Shown here: positions 1 to 13,300 of the stretch, one piece after another
How the letters are laid out: the number at the start of each line of letters is the position of its first letter
Position numbering within the stretch: position 1 is the stretch's first letter
NCBI GenBank assembly: GCA_914767715.1
Contig: OU612066.1
Location: 67,001-131,000, forward strand
DNA length: 64,000 bases
Source: Membranipora membranacea
Lineage: Eukaryota; Bryozoa; Gymnolaemata; Cheilostomatida; Membraniporidae
Direction of reading: 5' to 3'
Notes under the pieces: generated by a model
What the model saw: only the letters and a program-made list of their open reading frames with translations
Databases searched by the model: none
Told to the model about the DNA's origin: nothing
Made by a program: the position numbers and the translations under genes

Positions 1-839
1 GGTCTATTTGGTTGGGTCTAAATTGTCGTAGAATCGTATTGAGGCTATCTACTTTACAAATGTATGTAACTTGACTTGTTGTACATAGGCTCTCAGCTAA
101 TCAAAATCGTGAATGCATATACGGAAACCAATCAATGCGGGGCTTTATTAAAGGCTGACATCATATGTTAAGGCCATGCGCAATTTTTCTCCTTAAACAG
201 GCAAATCTCACAAATCCCTGGAACTCAAGTCAATGGTACTCAAGAACTGAACATCAATTGGTACACCTCTGTGTAGTCAAACGAAATCAAGGGTTTGTAT
301 GTTAATTTGGTCATCAGAACATCACTGTAAATTTTGCATACATGATGCAGCACTGCCTATGATACATATATATATATATATATAACCCTGATATAACAAA
401 ATTATTTTTAGCTGAAAATTTAATTACTAATTACTATCTCTTGTAATTCAGTGTCTTCTGTTTATAATGCATTTCCCCTTGCGTGTGGCACAAAGCCTCA
501 GGAGTAACAGATTACTCCTTGATAGTGTGCAGTAACCTGGGACTGGTTCCAAAGAGAATTCTGTTGGCAGCCAGATATAAGCAGCAACTTATCCTATCCT
601 TATACGTTTAGCTCTGGTCCCTGCTATATATATAGGAACTAAAGGGTAGAATTATATGACCCTTGAAATTAGGCCCCTGCTATAGGTACCAAGGTTTATT
701 ACATGACCCTTGGAGGTACTGGGCCCGGTGCTGTTCCTAATATATATATCAAATACCTTCCAGACTGGATCAATCGCAATGTTGACCTCTTTGCTTATGA
801 TACTGGTCCTGGATGATAATGTATCAGACTGTACACAAC
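1..839. other. Non-coding left flank
   Basis: I see no gene here. There is a short TA dinucleotide run near 366-384 and no long open frame. The stretch from about 745 may already belong to the LINE remnant that follows, but no protein similarity is visible before about 840. Confidence 0.5.
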
Positions 840-1439
840 GCTACAGATGAAAGGAGATCTTAATCTGAAATCGCTCAATGGCCAAAACATTGGGCAGGAT
901 TTCAATGCCAAAAAGTGCAAAATCATTGCCTTCCATCCCCAAAGACTATCCCTGACTACACCATGGGTAATGATCGGTACTAGACCACACGGAATATTGC
1001 AAGTACATGGGATTCAGACTTGAAGTTCACCAACCACATCACAGACAAAATCAGCAATGTAAGAAAACAAATAGCAATAATCATGAGAGCATTGTACTGG
1101 GCCCCAGAGAGAGACGGTTGATTGCATATAAATCTCTATGCCTGCCGAATCTAGAATAGGCTCCTTGTGCATGGGATCCTTTTGCAGATAAGGTCATCGA
1201 AGCCTTGAGATGTGCATAAACGAAGGAGTTCGAACAATATGTTGCCTAAACGGAAGGAGGGGAGTTACAGAAGCCAAGTAGAAACTTCAGCATCATCGCC
1301 AGAATACAGAAGTCAAGCTCCCATATGTAAATCCTTTCTAAAGAAGAATCTCATCCAGCCCTTTGTGCGTCATATGATTAAATCATGGACCAAAGCAAAT
1401 CAACTATATCGCATTGCTGAAATGGGCCACGCTCAATAG
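840..1439 (+). mobile_element. Decayed CR1/L2-type LINE fragment (reverse transcriptase C-terminal part)
   Basis: Read across several frames, this stretch keeps pieces typical of the thumb and post-thumb region of CR1/L2/Jockey-type reverse transcriptases. There is an FNAKKCKII block near 905, a tract like YLGV-D-DLKFTNHI near 1000-1050, and ALYWAPER followed by AYKSLCLPNLE near 1090-1160. Stops and frameshifts break it throughout, so it is a fossil. The best surviving open piece is 1212-1439. Its 3' end meets the dispersed repeat that starts at 1440. The clade is uncertain. That it is a LINE fragment rests on motif order, not on a database search. Confidence 0.65.
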
Positions 1440-1656
1440 CCCTGTTTATGATAAAACAGAGGGTGGGCTGCCCCTAAAGAGGGACACAAGTTGCCCGAAG
1501 TCCTCAATCTGAGAGTGTAATACATCCTAGTTAACTAGAATGCATCCTATAGGTGAGTCCATGGTGGAACTCCTAATCGTGAGTGTGCAGCAAGCTGCCA
1601 GAAACTGAAACAGGCGCTAATCGGCCATTGACAGTGACACTTTGATCTTAGCCAAT
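1440..1656. repeat. 217-bp dispersed repeat, copy 1
   Basis: This block, from CCCTGTTTATGA to GATCTTAGCCAAT, recurs at 17669-17885 with the same length and high identity. Neither copy has a convincing open frame. Copy 1 abuts the LINE fragment and copy 2 interrupts a gypsy integrase, so it behaves as an independent mobile or solo repeat. I see no clear tRNA A/B boxes or terminal inverted repeats. Confidence 0.75.
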
Positions 1657-2436
1657 TGGCCGAGAAGCTCAATAGCTACTACTGGAAACTATTATTACAA
1701 CAATAATATCCCCCGTACGATGCAGGACATCAAAAAGAAATGGGTTACACCAATGCCCAACTACTGGATGGGTTGTTGACCCACTCTGAGCCAAAAAGTA
1801 GCCTGGTACAATGTCCCACTGTCAAACCCAAGACCAAAAGTCTGAGCTCTAGTCTCGCTGACTGTTAGCCACGAAACCACAGTTAAAAGTTAATTCTCCA
1901 GGTGTAACCACCCCGGGGTGTAGGGGACAGAAGTAGCATAGTAGTGAGCTCCTGTTGGGGTTAGAGTTTGGCACATAGCAGTTATTAACTGATGTAACTT
2001 CCATTTGTACATCCTGTGAGATTTTCTATGTACAATCATCATATTGGGCAAGCCCACCCCCCCCCCCACTTGTGGTTACATGCAATGTTCTTTGTATAGC
2101 CTAAGTCTAGTGTGGATTAAGCGGAACTGTACACCCAGTGTCTTAAATTTCAGATGCCTGGACTACTCCCATATGATGGTAGTCCTGAACCACAGACTGT
2201 GCGTAACAAACTTATTGTGGAGACATATGGCGTGTTAGTTGTTGCTTTGTGTGATCGTTCACTCTGTAGAATTGTAGAGAGTGAAGTAAATGTGTTCTGC
2301 TAGTCTCATATATTTTTTTCTTTCAGAGTTGTAATACTATTATCCAATCCTTCTCCTCTATTATCAGAGGCTGATAGTATGGAGGAAATATAGGGAAGAA
2401 GAAAGAGTGATATTCTACGAGATCCATAAATCAGTT
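1657..2436. promoter_or_regulatory. RECQL5 upstream region with minimal uORF
   Basis: No gene is visible between the repeat and the RECQL5 start. A homopolymer C run lies near 2057-2068. A five-codon upstream ORF (ATG at 2379, stop TAG at 2391-2393) sits 43 bp before the RECQL5 start codon. If the transcript starts upstream of 2379 it could slow initiation. No TATA box or transcription start can be assigned from the sequence. Confidence 0.35.
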
Positions 2437-5400
2437 ATGGAGTCGGATGATGACGTTGTACATGTCTCAGACCCGCCTCCTTCGGTCAAGTCTAAAGCTG
2501 GTAAAATATTCAGATTTTAACTACATTGTTGTTATTTGAGATAATATGAGAAAATTTGGGTCCTATCACCAAAAAGCAAATGAGTATTCTGTCAATATCA
2601 TAATATGCAAATTTAATTTTCAACACCATAAACCTTTTTTATGGGAGACTAAGATTTTTTTTAGCAATTTTGAGGTCATGTTGTTTATCAAACTATTTGT
2701 CTTATCATCATCATGTATGTTTATGGTGGAGTTTCTCTCCGTTTTTTCTGTATGTTTAACCTTATCAATACTTTTGAATATAGGCTAACACTAACAGTTA
2801 TAATGGATTACAGGCACATCTAACGCGGCGAATGATAAAGGAAAGAAGAAGTTAGCGCCGATGTTTCTACAGAGCGCTGACGTCAGCGTTGTTCTTAAAG
2901 ACGTGTTCGGACATGACAGATTCAGATCTGATACTCAGGAGAAAGCTGTCAGAGCTGTTATGAAAGGTGAGATACCTCAGCTTACTTATATACAGGAAGC
3001 ATATTATCTTTGGGCTTTAAATCTGGCTAATCAGCCAATGCCGAAAATGCACAAAATTTGTGTCATATTTCGTGATGTATTCAGCAGTTTAGATGGTTAA
3101 TGCTGTATCCATCCTATATTCTTCTGTCTGTAACTATCTGCACTTATTGTTAGCCTGTCAACTCATCATAATTCTGTAAGTTCCGATATATAATATCACA
3201 GAGTAAGGATATCCTTACTCCCCGCTCTGTGATAATATTGAGATTATATTATCACAAAGCTTGAATTTTAAGAGTGTTGTTGTTTGCAATACTGGCTAAG
3301 ATGCTCCTGAATAAAGCTGCATGCACGCATATCATTGTTGTTTCAAGGACTTCTCTAGTACAAATTTCTCATAGCCGGCCCCAGCAGCATGGGGGCCCTA
3401 AAATTTCATGTTAGATTCATAAAATTATGGTGTCGACAGCTTAGTTCGTCTTAACAATGAGACTTAGTGGGATAATAGCTAAAGGTAACTCCGTTCCAAC
3501 GGCAAATTTTCAGTCAATGTTGAGGCAATCACTGTTGATTCTGCTGCCTGAATGCACCGTATCCATCACTTCATACTTCTATGCCGCAGCCCATTTCCTG
3601 ATGCCTTTATGCAGGAAAATACAAAAAGATAAATTGAATACGGGATGTTAATGTTTTTAACAGGTGATAATGATGTGTTTGTCTGTATGCCGACTGGCGC
3701 AGGTAAATCTCTGTGTTATCAGTTACCTGCTGTAGCTCGACCAGGATTAACACTAGTGATCACTCCTCTCATAGCTCTTATGTATGATCAGTTAGACCAT
3801 CTGAGAAAAATCAGAGTAAGAGCAGCGACACTCAACTCTAAACTTACATCAGCAGAGAGAACCAAACTACTAACAGGTATCTCATTTTTTATCTTTGGTG
3901 TCATATACATAGTCGAGCTGCCATTTGGCAGTCAGTATATCAAATCTGGTTAGCCCTTTCTGTAGCACTCCACGGTTTGAAAGTCGTTGTTATCGTTGTT
4001 ACTGATGAGTAGGCTTGGACAAATTGGAGAAATTTTGTAACTTTTCTTCTTGCAAAAATTTTTTAAAGCCTTTTCAATAACTATAAAAAAAATAGAATCA
4101 ATATATAAGAATGAAATTTTCTGTGTGGTAACCGTTGTCAAAAAGTGAGGTTTTTTAAAAGCATATGACACAGTGTACAGTATAAAGGATAAACTAAACA
4201 AATGGAATAATAGCAGGAAGTTTACGATATTTTGATTTGTAGATTTGAGGCGTCCTCAGCCGAAGACACGGCTCTTATATCTGACTCCAGAGCAGACAGC
4301 TACAGACACATTCAGATCTCTGCTCACTCAATGGTATAAAACTAAACTAGTCAGATATCTGGTGATAGACGAAGCTCACTGTCTATCTCAGTGGGGCCAT
4401 GACTTCCGCCCCGACTATCTCAAACTGGGGAAACTCAGGTAATGTTGAACCACTATAAAAAAGAGCAGAAAATATCAGACCAAGGTGCATAGTGTATAAT
4501 ACACTATGCACCTTGGTCTGATATTTTCTGCTCTTTAAGTGGTAGTCAATTCTTGGTCCCTTTGCCTGCGGCGTGACTAGTGGATCGGGAGCGACGCGGA
4601 ATGCAGGCAAATGGACCAAACTTGGTCTAGTATAATATGGTTACTTCTCAATGAACACACTCGGAAAATTCTGCTACAGTGAAATCGTGATTTGTTGTGT
4701 GATACAGAATTTTGAGCAGCAATTTTCTCATCAATATCCATATTTTGACCAGCTAATTATTCAGCTTATAATGAAATGTGTAATATTATGATTGTGTTTG
4801 TACCTAATCTTTTTAGGGACAGAGACACAGCTCTATAAAATAACAGCTATAAGGATCATGTAATCATCTAGAAGAAACCCCAACTCAGATTTTACTTCAA
4901 TCTTCTTACACACATCAAACCAAGCTGTGAAGTGCGATCTTTCTATTCTGATTCTGTATGTCATCCTCAATTAGTTAAGTTAGTGGTATAAACTTACAAG
5001 TTTTCAACTGAAAATGTGGTATTAGTACGATAAATACGTCAGCTCTACGTTGTGTTTTGTAGGAATATAATACGGGGCGTACCATGTATAGCCCTCACCG
5101 CTACAGCTACAGATGACGTGGTGAAAGATATAAAATCTAGTCTTCATTTCCCTAAATCTTCTCTTACATTCTCAGTCAGCTGTTTCAGGTGAGTTAGGGC
5201 TCTGAGATATTATTTGCTATCGATAATATCTGATTTGATCGATTAAAGTTTTTCGGTTCCTTTTTATGACATAAAACTCGCTATATGTGCCTCCATCTAT
5301 TCCATGCTGCACATGAAACTCAACTCCAAAATGGTTTGTTGCTTCTATAACCCATTGGCATCACGTCACTCACTAATCATCATATAACACAGATATGAGT

Positions 5401-8400
5401 CAGTAATAATACAATGATGATGTTGATGTATTATCTCCCATACATATTTTCCAATTTATATTTGTCTCCAACTGTTTATAATATTCTTCAGAAGGACATA
5501 ACATAACGCTGCATTGTTTATAGATCAAATCTGTATTATGATGTAAAGTTGAAGGAACTTCTTGATGATCCATTTAAGGATTTATGTGACTTTGCTAGAG
5601 AGGCTCTGGGTGTAGACTCTGAAGACCCTAACTGGGTGAGTATTATGTTATAGGTCACAAGTCATAAGCCTGGCCTCAATAACTTTGCTGTTTTGGGTTG
5701 CTTTGTTAGCACTTCCGGTGAAATTTGAGATGGTAATTTTCCCTTCCAGCTTAGGCATTGCACAAAGCAAGTAAGTGCAGAGGAGGCCATATAACCTCTG
5801 CTGAGAGTTGGTCAAAGCATCATCTCTTGAAAAGCTTATAACTCTGGTCTGGATATTAGTCAATTGAGAAGCGAAATACATTGTGGTAACAGAGCCTACA
5901 GCGTAAGATATGGACCTGGTATGTCATCGATGTGCCTATTGTAGTGATAAATAACCCAGCCAGTTTGTTTTCATTTCAGGCTTCGTATCGTCAGGTCGAC
6001 TGCTGTTATATTTGTAAAACATACTTTAATTATTATAGTATTATATAATTGTATATAATATCATTAATTTATAACATTATATAACTATAGGCAGAGACTG
6101 GTTGTGGTATAGTATACTGTCGCACACGAGAGGCCTGTTCTCAGGTGGCAGCTCGTTTATCTCGACAAGGTATCCCAGCTAAGCCTTACCACGCCGGGCT
6201 CAAACAGTCACTGAGAGACGATATACAGAGTGAGTGGACAGACGGACTGACTCCGGTTATAGCAGCTACTATCAGCTTCGGTATGGGTATCGACAAGGCT
6301 AATGTTAGGTATGTAGATGCGCTAAGGATTCGGCTAAATCTAGATTGTAAACATGTATTTATACCACGCTGGGGAGTTTATGTACTTTTGGTCAATCCCC
6401 CTCCGCCTACCTCACTGTACTCCTTGTTGAGGAGTGTCTCTCTGAGTTTTTCTCCATTAGAAATGAACAACAAGGTGCAGTGCAAACCAGTACAGGTGGG
6501 GTGCAGACTCTCATTGACCTGATGGATTGTCATGGAGCTCAGGCTATGTCAGTGGATGGTATCTCAGGGTAACCAGATAAATGAAACTTTAAGCCATCAG
6601 AGTTAAAGTGGTATATGTATAATATGTAAGTACTCTACTCCCAGATATAAACTGTCACTATGTTATTATATTTTAGATTTGTGGCTCACTGGACAGTTCC
6701 TAAGGCTATGGCAGGTTACTATCAGGAGTCTGGTAGGGCGGGGCGTGACGGCCTCCCGTCACGATGTAGGCTTTATTATTCTCGCCATGAGAGAGATACT
6801 ATAGTTTTTCTCATTAGTAAGGAGGGTGCTAAGAAAGCTGCTAAATCAGCTAGTGCAAAAACTCATGCTAAAGCTACGGAGAAGGGCTTTGAGAGGATGG
6901 TCAAGTTCTGTGAATCTGTGGAGTAAGTTCTGAGGCTAACTGTATCAAATGCTAATTACTTATTTTTGCTTACATTATTTTGTTCAACATGAACATAACT
7001 TACACCTTACTCCTTGCTTACACTGTTCTCAGTTCTGATCACATTTTACATGTATTTGTATTTGATGTTGAGGAGCTGCTATGTACATCATAATATACAA
7101 ATACTGACACACGAAGTTTCAAGGCAATCTATTTGGCTTACAAATCTGTAAGGCCTAGTAGAGGATTTTTTTACAATGATGTCAAACATATTGGTCAGCT
7201 ACATTGACATACAATGCTTAATCTACATTAGTAGGACTTATGCTGATTATAGCTGGGCGATCTTATTTCAAAGAAAATGGCCCACATTGACGCTATCTCT
7301 GATTTCATCACTTGTTTATATTATTATAGATGTAGACACGGCCAGATATGTGAGTATTTTGGAGACTCCAAACCAAAATGTAACAAGCAGTGTGATGTCT
7401 GCTCTCAGAAGAGCAAAGTACAGAAGGATCTGGACGATCTACAGAAAGGATGTTATGCTGCTTCTATAAACAAAAAATGTATGTCTATGTCAAAATGAAG
7501 CTAAATTTGATATAAATTTTGTTGTTGGCTTTTGAAGGACTGGGCAATAGAAAGGTGAATAAAAATTTTCAGGAGAATTTTAGCAATGTTAGACGGCACG
7601 CACTTTTTGACCTGATCTCATAACTCTGAATATTGCATTGTGGGACTCTTGTCAACATGCTTGAACGGCAGAATGAAAATAACAGCAAAAATACTTTAAG
7701 CATTAAAAGTTGTATGTGCAGCAGTGGGGAGCGGGTGTACAGGCCACATATGGATTTTGTTGAGTCTGTGAGACAGGAGTAGTACAACATGATAAACATT
7801 AACACAGGTACAGACAAAAGCTGTACTCTCTTCGTGTCCAAACTCAGCCAAATTATATATACACACATGTGGGCGTACAACCAGCAGACGGCGCCTTCTA
7901 GTTTGTCTACTAAAGATAAAGTTCTTATGTTTATTTTATCTCCATATGTTTCTACTTGACTTACAGGTGGAGGATCAGCCATATACTTCTCTAAAACAGA
8001 TAAAACTGACGATGATGATGATTGGTTTGGTGGAGGCAGGAGAGGAGCTAAGAGGTATGTACTCTAACCCTGCCTCTCCCCCCCCCCCTGTCCTGTGATG
8101 AGCGTGTAGAATGTTGGGTTGACTGTTTCCGTTGTAACTGTGTGTGCCGGTTTGTGTCATGAATTAATAAGCAACATTAACTGATATATTGAACCCATGA
8201 GCTGACTATTTATTTGTATGGTACTTTCGTCGATTGAATCAGGTTTAGCTGGGAAATGTTTATCTGTTTTGCTTGTATCATTCACAGAGAGTCTGAGGCA
8301 TACGCGTCAGAGATAGAGGAACCTGATTGGTCGGTTAGACAGAAACAGGAAGAGGAAGAGAAAAGGGCCAGACAATCTCTAATAGCTGATGAGTTTAAAA

Positions 8401-10320
8401 AGAGGCGAGGAAACAGACCGTCTACATCTAAGGTATGTCAGGTATCAGATATCAGAGCTATAGGTCAACGTCTTTTACTGATTTGTGGTAGACTCTGATG
8501 ACTGATTGTAATAAGCAGAATAAAGTGCTTACCTACACTGGTACCTTACGCCAATAATAATATGTCGACCGCACAGACATCGCCGACATCGTAATAGTAA
8601 TAGTGAGTATTTCTCAAAGGAAAGGTAAGAAAATTCGTACATCTCCCCATTTCATCATCCCGGTATGTGAGGTATCTGGTGGCTACAGGTTAACTCCAGG
8701 CGCTGGCTGTTACCACAGGATCGCTGGGACAATCAGATTATACACAAACTTCAGTTTTGTGTCTATGACAAACACACATACAGAAACCAAAATCAAATAC
8801 ATCATAACCCATTTCCAGCTTAAGGTGCGGTTGTAACCCTATTTACCCTTTATTTGCCTCACTATTTATTAACCAGAAAATCTTCAAATACATTAGGAGT
8901 TAAATGATAATGAGAAAATGTAGAAAACATAAAACTTTCTTTTACTAACAAAGAGTTGTCTGCTCTCTGTTACCATTTAACAATTAACTTACCATCAGCA
9001 TTAAATTAACTTCCCACCAAATGTAACAAGTTCATTGTTATCAGGTTACATCAGTAAAAGCACCAGCAGACCAATGAACAGACAATGAGCAGACAAAGGG
9101 CAAATCTCATCAACAAAAAACTCATCCCTGATTACATTCTGCATTCTGCTTTTCCATGTCAATTTGTTAATTAATCAGCTTAAAAGTATAGTTTAGTAGT
9201 AGCCTGTCTTGACAAGCTTTGTTCGGTCAATGAACTAAACCTCCTAATGAACTAAAAATGAACTAAACTAAAAATGAACTAAACCTAAGTCAATGAAGTA
9301 AAAAAGGTTTAGTTCATTGGTTCGGTGGGGGGGGGAAACAAACGGAGTTGTGTTCCCGTTTTCCTATACAAATTAATTTGTGTGATAAAGAAGTTATCTA
9401 CCCAATCGCAAGAGAAGACAATATTTAATATCGGCTGCTCGACAGTCGAGCATGCAAGAGTTGACAAGCTTTGTCCCCCCCCCCCATCAAACAAAGCTTG
9501 TCAAGACAGGCTAAGTTTAGTATCTACGTTGTTAGTATAGTAGACACATTTTAGCAGAGTCCCATCATAAATATAGCTATTCAATTAAGTGTAGTAGTGT
9601 AGTAAATTTAATAATAAATGATGATGATACTACCTACAGCACTTTGATTAATTAAGTAACAATAGCTATAATTATGATGGGACTCAACTAAAATTTTAGA
9701 CACTGAAGTTTTGTATTTGTGGATAATTGAGCTATCCACAAACACAAAACTTCAGTTGTGTGTTTGTGATAAACAGATGTGTATATATATTGTATATATA
9801 GACATACCAGCCCTGTCATGACAAGCTCGTGGATACAGGCTACCTTCATACACGTCTCCACAGTGGCATTAGTGGTAGGGCATATGAGGAGATAAAGAGG
9901 GTTTGGGTGGGAGGGTTCGTGTCATGGGCCCCTGCTTTAGGACTTGTCAGCCTGTATTTTGCATATACAAAACCATCCATTCAACCAGTCATCTAAATCA
10001 ATTAACCTCCTACAAAATAAAGAGTCTGTTATCCATTCCCCTGAAGTTTTGCGATATTTATTTTTGGCACCTGGAGTAAACTGCTATTCATGGGTAGTAA
10101 ACTTATCTAGATTCATTATGCAGACATATGCATGATCTCTACAGAATATTACCTGCATATTCACATGGCTCTGTATAGAGGACAGGTTCGCATGATGATC
10201 TGTATATGAAGGTAACACATTGTGTTCTCATGTGATTTGTAGGCAGAAGAAGAGATGATAGATCCAGACTGCCCTCTGAGAGAAATACAGAGTAAAAGAA
10301 TACCTAACCTCACTGTCAAG
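2437..10320 (+). CDS. RECQL5: RECQL5 exons 1-12: helicase core and zinc region
   Basis: Coding exons read from GT/AG borders with matching phase: 2437-2500, 2814-2966, 3664-3876, 4243-4438, 5063-5188, 5524-5635, 6091-6308, 6677-6922, 7330-7478, 7967-8054, 8288-8432, 10243-10320. Exon 3 holds Walker A, exon 4 DEAH with the aromatic-rich loop, exon 5 ALTATA, exon 7 the HAGL and [13 protein letters not shown] blocks, exon 8 motif VI, and exon 9 the four-cysteine zinc site. Exons 10-12 encode a charged connector with a [10 protein letters not shown] patch. Intron 11 (8433-10242) is the longest here and carries a MITE. Confidence 0.93.
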
Positions 10321-13300
10321 GTCTGTTACTCGAACTGTATATCTCCACCTCACCTGTGTGTCTGGTCTTTCACTTTGTATGTCTGTATCATGATGACATC
10401 GAGTCTACACTATTATCATGTGTATCTCTGATCGTTAGAGTCAATTTAGTTTGAGTACTAGCATGTTCCCACCCCTAATTAATCAAATTGACCTCGGGTC
10501 GTCACACCGAATTCCTTGTGATGGTACTCATGCTAAGTGAATTAACTCACTCCCTATAGATCGGAGATAAATACATGTAAAAGTAGAACACTTGATCAGT
10601 GTGTGTCTATACGTTTCACTCTGTAAAGGTCTGTCTGTTCACAGTGATCACGTGATTAACTATATCTCGGATCGATAGGGAGTGAATTAATTCACTTAGC
10701 ATGAGTACCATCACATGGAATTTGATGTAACCACATGAGTTAAATTGTATTAACTAGGGGCGGATACATGATAGGTACTCGTACTAAATTGACTCTAAAG
10801 ATAAGATATACACATGATAATAGTAGTGCAGTCTCCAATACTCTCGATGACAGTGTGCTATCTTTGTGCATAGCTGTCTGTCTGTGCGTCACGCTTTGTC
10901 TGTGCATCTTTAACTCCTTGATGAGATATACAGACAGAGGGAGACACGCAGACAGACAGCTATGCACAAAGATAGCACACTGTCATCAAGAGTATTGGAG
11001 ACTGCACTACTATTATCATGTGTATATCTTATCTTTAGACCTCAAGAATCGTGTTAATTTGCAATGAAACAATTATTTAACAAGAGTTGTTCTCTCATTG
11101 AACACATGTCATATAGAGATAATAACTCCAATGTGTATATACTTTTCTAAATTATAAATGAACATTAATTTAACAATACAGTTATGCTAGAGGAGTGAAG
11201 TATTCACAGCAATACAAATTGTTTATGGCTAGCTAACAGTAGCTCAACCTCATTGCTTACCATTAACTCGGCTACCTTAGCTAGATAGAAATGGTGGAAG
11301 CTAACAAAGGTACCTCTAGTCTCAACCAGCCAGCTAAACTAAACTATATCTTTTACTCACTGATCTATGGTAGATATTGATGATGGTTGACCATCACTCA
11401 GTGACACAGTTTGTATCTCCCATGTCTGACTGTAGATAAGGGATCACTGTTACAAATTGATCCGCGAGGCACTGGTCAGTAATTATACAAAGTGTACAGC
11501 GAACTTTAACCTCTCAGAGTCAGAGTTTGAGCCAAGGATTCAGGCCATTGATGCAGAGTATGGTGTATTCAGCTCAGTGAAGACAGCTCAGGCCTACAAA
11601 CTTAATACTCATAAAAAGGTAAATATAGAGCTAAGTATGACATGATGACACAAGTGACAACTTTGGATACACGTCTGCCCTCAATTGAAATTGACCTCGG
11701 GTTGTTACACCAAATTCCTTGTGATGGTACGCAGCTATCATTAATTAATGTAGTGAACCCATGAGCTGATTATTTGAATGGTACTTTCAGGTTAAAGAAA
11801 TAAAGAAGCTCTCAGAGATACACACACTTTATTCATCATTAGCAGATCAGCAAATCCAACCAGATGACCTAGATTTATCGTCCAATCCGAACTTCCTATC
11901 AAGATGTGACAAGCCAATCACATCAGAGACTGAGGATGAACCTGTTACCCTGTCAGCTAAGTATACCGCTGCATTCCAGTCAGCTTCGGACCTGCTAAAC
12001 AAAAAAAATCCATTCTTAGCTTGTAAATCTGCCAAGGCTAGCTCTAATCTGGGAGGAGAGGCTTTGCCTGAAGATAAATCTCAAGTCAGAAACAATCCAT
12101 TCAAAACTTTTAAATCTGCCAAGGCCATATACTCATCAGTCTTACCCTCTGCTAAGGATCTCTACTCAAAAACTAAAGAAACTGGTATCAGTAACCAGAA
12201 AAGCTCAAATGAGCAGCAAGCAATATCAGCTAAAAGAAAATCAGATGACGTCAGCTCACCAAAGAATTCATCTAAAAAGTCGAAGAAGGCTTCCAGTAGA
12301 ATACTCAGTCCAACAGAAAAAGTCACACACTATTTCTCTTATGTGAAGCGCGAGTCGGGAGGAGGTAATACAGGAAATAGTGATGATGTCACACTTAGTC
12401 CTAGCCAATCACGTTGTGGCTCCAGCAGCTCTAACCACAGTCAGCTTATGGACCTCACAGGTTAAACACTAGGTTATTTATTATTTAAGAGTGGATGCTC
12501 AGTTAGTTAGTTAGTTAGTTGTATTGTCTGCCAAATGAAATAGTGTTTATATAAATAGTAAGAGTCCTTATAACTGACTAAAATCTGACCTGTGTTGGTA
12601 TTTACTACTTAGTTGTCACATAAAGTATTTATTATTTAATTGTAGAATCTCCTGAAGTCACTCCCTGTAAAAGTGAGACAACTCTCATCTCTACCACAGT
12701 CTCAGCGGTAGGAACGCCTATATGCGTTTATTTTGTATGAATTGAGTCTTATATGGAGGTATATCTTCTCTGAAGGTTTTAACTTGATGTAATTCTAGAT
12801 TGACGTTTGATCAACTAACTGCATCCCCTGTTATAGGGACCAAGGGGTTCATTTGTCTTCCATTGTCGGGTGGATATAAGAGAAAGTGGTTTTGGTTCGA
12901 TGAAAATTTGTGATCCAGATCAAAACAAGCACGTTGTGAGGTCTTGGTGGTTTTTTTTCAATTACTTAAGATTTACCTAACTTAATGCTCGCGTCGCCAT
13001 TTACACATGAGAGGAAAGTTATTTCTGGCTTTTTATCAGCATAATAGAATGATCTGAAAGCTTAATGAATCATGAATTGAAATGAACTGTTTGTCCTCTA
13101 AACCTTCTCTGGAATTCTTTACTTGTAGACTAAGTCTAATATAGGATTTGATAAACCAGATGAGACAGACTTAGACCCTCCATCAGAAGAGAATACACCA
13201 GAAGATGCTATCAGCAAGTCTCCCTCAGAGGAAAAGTCTCTCAGCAACCAATCTAGAGCCTTCTTAGCCAATCACAAACCAGCATCGTACGAATCATCAA

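Noticed and set aside
7569-7982. 137-codon minus-strand frame in RECQL5 intron 9
   Set aside because: No domain, low-complexity composition, and antisense to an intron between two well supported exons.
10740-11067. Overlapping frames on both strands
   Set aside because: They are mirror products of a long inverted repeat.
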